5,403 bases of DNA, from contig PMZX01000512.1 of the NCBI GenBank assembly GCA_003170035.1, forward strand, positions 2,631 through 8,033, in the 5' to 3' direction. The position numbers and the translations under genes are program-made. Under the pieces are notes generated by a model. It saw only the letters and a list, made by a program, of their open reading frames with translations. It had not been told where the DNA came from and did not search any database. Shown here one piece after another: positions 4,000-5,403 of the stretch (the stretch's first letter is position 1; each line of letters opens with the position of its first letter). This DNA comes from Myxococcales bacterium. GTDB taxonomy: Bacteria; Myxococcota_A; Polyangia; Fen-1088.

Positions 4000-5403
4000 A
4001 TGACCGTCTTCGACTTCCTCAAAGCCGAGTGGCCTGACATCCACGAGTCCGCCCAGAAGGCTGCCTCGACGGTCTATCCCGACCCGCGCACGGCTTGCTT
4101 CTACGCCCGGCGCAGCCTGGAACTGGCGGTGGCGTGGATGTACAAGCACGACTCGGCCCTGCGCCTGCCCTATCAGGACAATCTGAGCGCCTTGATTCAC
4201 GAGCCGAGCTTCAAGACCACGGCGGGCGAGGCGGTGTTCAGCAAGGCACGCATCATCAACACCCTCGGCAACCAGGCGGTTCACAGTCATCGCCCGATCC
4301 AGCCGTCGGATGCGGTGACCGCCGTGCGCGAGCTGTTCCATTTCGCGTACTGGCTGGCGCGTTTGTATGCGCGGGGCGCGAAGCCGGCCGCGGGGCTGGT
4401 GTTCGACACAATCGCGCTGCCCAAATTCGCGCCACTCCCCGGGCAGACCGTCGAGCAACTGCAGAAGCTTGAACTCGGCCTGCGCGAGCGGGACGAGAAG
4501 CTGTCGACATTGCTGGCGGACAAGGCCGCGCTTGATGCCGAGCTGACCCGCCTGCGAGCCGAGGTCGCCGAGGCGCGGAAACTCGCGACCGCGCAACCCG
4601 ACACGCACGACTATTCCGAGGCCGAGACACGCGATGCCTTCATCGACTTGCTGCTGAAGGAGGCGGGCTGGCCGCTCGGTCAGGCGCGCGACCGCGAGTA
4701 CGAAGTGGACGGCATGCCCAACAACCAGGGCAAGGGCTTCGTGGACTATGTGTTGTGGGGCGACGACGGCAAGCCCCTGGCCCTGGTGGAAGCCAAGCGC
4801 ACGCGACGGGATGCGCGCGTGGGGCAGCAGCAGGCCAAGCTGTACGCGGATTGCCTGGAGGCGCGCTTCGGCCAGCGCCCCGTGATTTTCTATTCCAACG
4901 GCTATGACCACTGGCTGTGGGACGACCAGATGTACCCGCCCAGGCAGGTGCAGGGTTTCTACAAGAAAGCGGAGATCGAGCTGGTCATCCAGCGGCGCAG
5001 CACGCGCAAGTCGTTGGCCGCGGCTGAAATCAACGAGGATATCGTCGAACGCTACTATCAGACGCGGAGCATTCGCCGCATCGGCGAGGCCTTCGAACGC
5101 GACCGCGATCGCAAGGCGCTGGTGGTGATGGCCACGGGCGCGGGCAAGACGCGCACGGTGATCGCGCTTTGCGACCTGCTCATGCGCTGCAACTGGGTCA
5201 AGCGCGTGCTGTTTCTGGCCGACCGGGTGGCTCTGGTCAATCAGGCCGTGGGCGCGTTCAAGAAACATCTGCCCGATGCCTCGCCCGTCAACCTGGTTAC
5301 TGAAAAGGACGAGGAAGGGCGGGTTTTCGTCTCGACCTATCCCACGATGATGGGGCTCATCGACGATTCGCGGGACGGAGAACGGCGTTTCGGGGTCGGG
5401 CAC
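4000..5403 (+). CDS. hsdR: type I restriction enzyme HsdR subunit, DUF4145 type, 3' end outside window
   Basis: Open for 468 codons to the right edge with no stop. HsdR is the motor and nuclease of type I restriction: it joins HsdM and HsdS, translocates unmethylated DNA using ATP, and cuts it. Domains in order: DUF4145 (~25-125), a helical HEPN-like domain in which G90-N-Q-A-V-H95 stands where active HEPN enzymes have R-x4-H; a coiled coil (~150-197); a PD-(D/E)xK nuclease with D249, then E264-A-K266, and Q278-x3-Y282 of the HsdR QxxxY motif; then the helicase with Walker A ATGAGKTRT (378-386), motif Ia VLFLADRVALVNQA (403-416) and motif Ib VSTYPTM (444-450). The window ends just before the expected DEAH box. 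Family members of this type run to about 1,000 residues or more, so over half is missing. All visible catalytic residues are intact. hsdM and hsdS are not in the window. Confidence 0.95.
   Translation, partial: MTVFDFLKAEWPDIHESAQKAASTVYPDPRTACFYARRSLELAVAWMYKHDSALRLPYQDNLSALIHEPSFKTTAGEAVFSKARIINTLGNQAVHSHRPIQPSDAVTAVRELFHFAYWLARLYARGAKPAAGLVFDTIALPKFAPLPGQTVEQLQKLELGLRERDEKLSTLLADKAALDAELTRLRAEVAEARKLATAQPDTHDYSEAETRDAFIDLLLKEAGWPLGQARDREYEVDGMPNNQGKGFVDYVLWGDDGKPLALVEAKRTRRDARVGQQQAKLYADCLEARFGQRPVIFYSNGYDHWLWDDQMYPPRQVQGFYKKAEIELVIQRRSTRKSLAAAEINEDIVERYYQTRSIRRIGEAFERDRDRKALVVMATGAGKTRTVIALCDLLMRCNWVKRVLFLADRVALVNQAVGAFKKHLPDASPVNLVTEKDEEGRVFVSTYPTMMGLIDDSRDGERRFGVGH

Noticed and set aside
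3886..5403. 505-codon open frame on the minus strand
   Set aside because: It is the antisense of hsdR. The + frame carries clear nuclease and helicase motifs; the minus product has low-complexity V/A/R/H-rich sequence typical of GC-rich shadows.

Overview
The window is a GC-rich stretch of what looks like a proteobacterial accessory (defence) island. Every supported gene lies on the + strand, and most codons end in G or C. No genus can be named from the sequence alone. I see no rRNA, tRNA, transposase, CRISPR array or convincing intrinsic terminator.

Left part (1-2056): the 3' end of a TIGR02391/Hypoth_Ymh-type gene carrying an R-x4-H motif reminiscent of HEPN RNases. It overlaps by ATGA a complete DarT-like DNA ADP-ribosyltransferase. 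The DarT gene is followed 10 bases later by a complete 350-residue DarG-like antitoxin (macrodomain plus C-terminal domain). The three genes look like one operon.

Middle (2057-2879): a compact ParE-type toxin-antitoxin pair whose antitoxin may be read from a nearly leaderless transcript. Next comes a relic of a second darG start, beginning exactly at the parE stop. The following 170-base gap holds a 10-bp inverted repeat and three CATTTGAT boxes, the last of which runs into an extended -10 promoter for the next gene. A 20-base sequence just after darG also resembles the start of the downstream fic gene. Together these relics suggest a decayed duplication of a darG-fic block.

Right part (2880-5403): a complete Fic-domain AMP-transferase with an N-terminal inhibitory motif and a C-terminal winged helix. 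It is followed by a 23-bp direct-repeat array (five TGTGACA-type boxes) that begins at the fic stop codon and fills the gap before a type I restriction HsdR subunit. HsdR has a DUF4145 N-terminus, a PD-(D/E)xK nuclease and the start of the helicase, and it runs off the right edge.

Taken together: an HEPN-like protein, DarTG, a ParE-type pair and a regulated Fic enzyme sit directly upstream of hsdR. This is the usual look of cargo carried inside a type I restriction-modification locus, although hsdM and hsdS are not visible here. All enzyme families are known. The least explained parts are the repeat arrays around fic, the darG/fic relics, and the HEPN-like gene coupled to darT.
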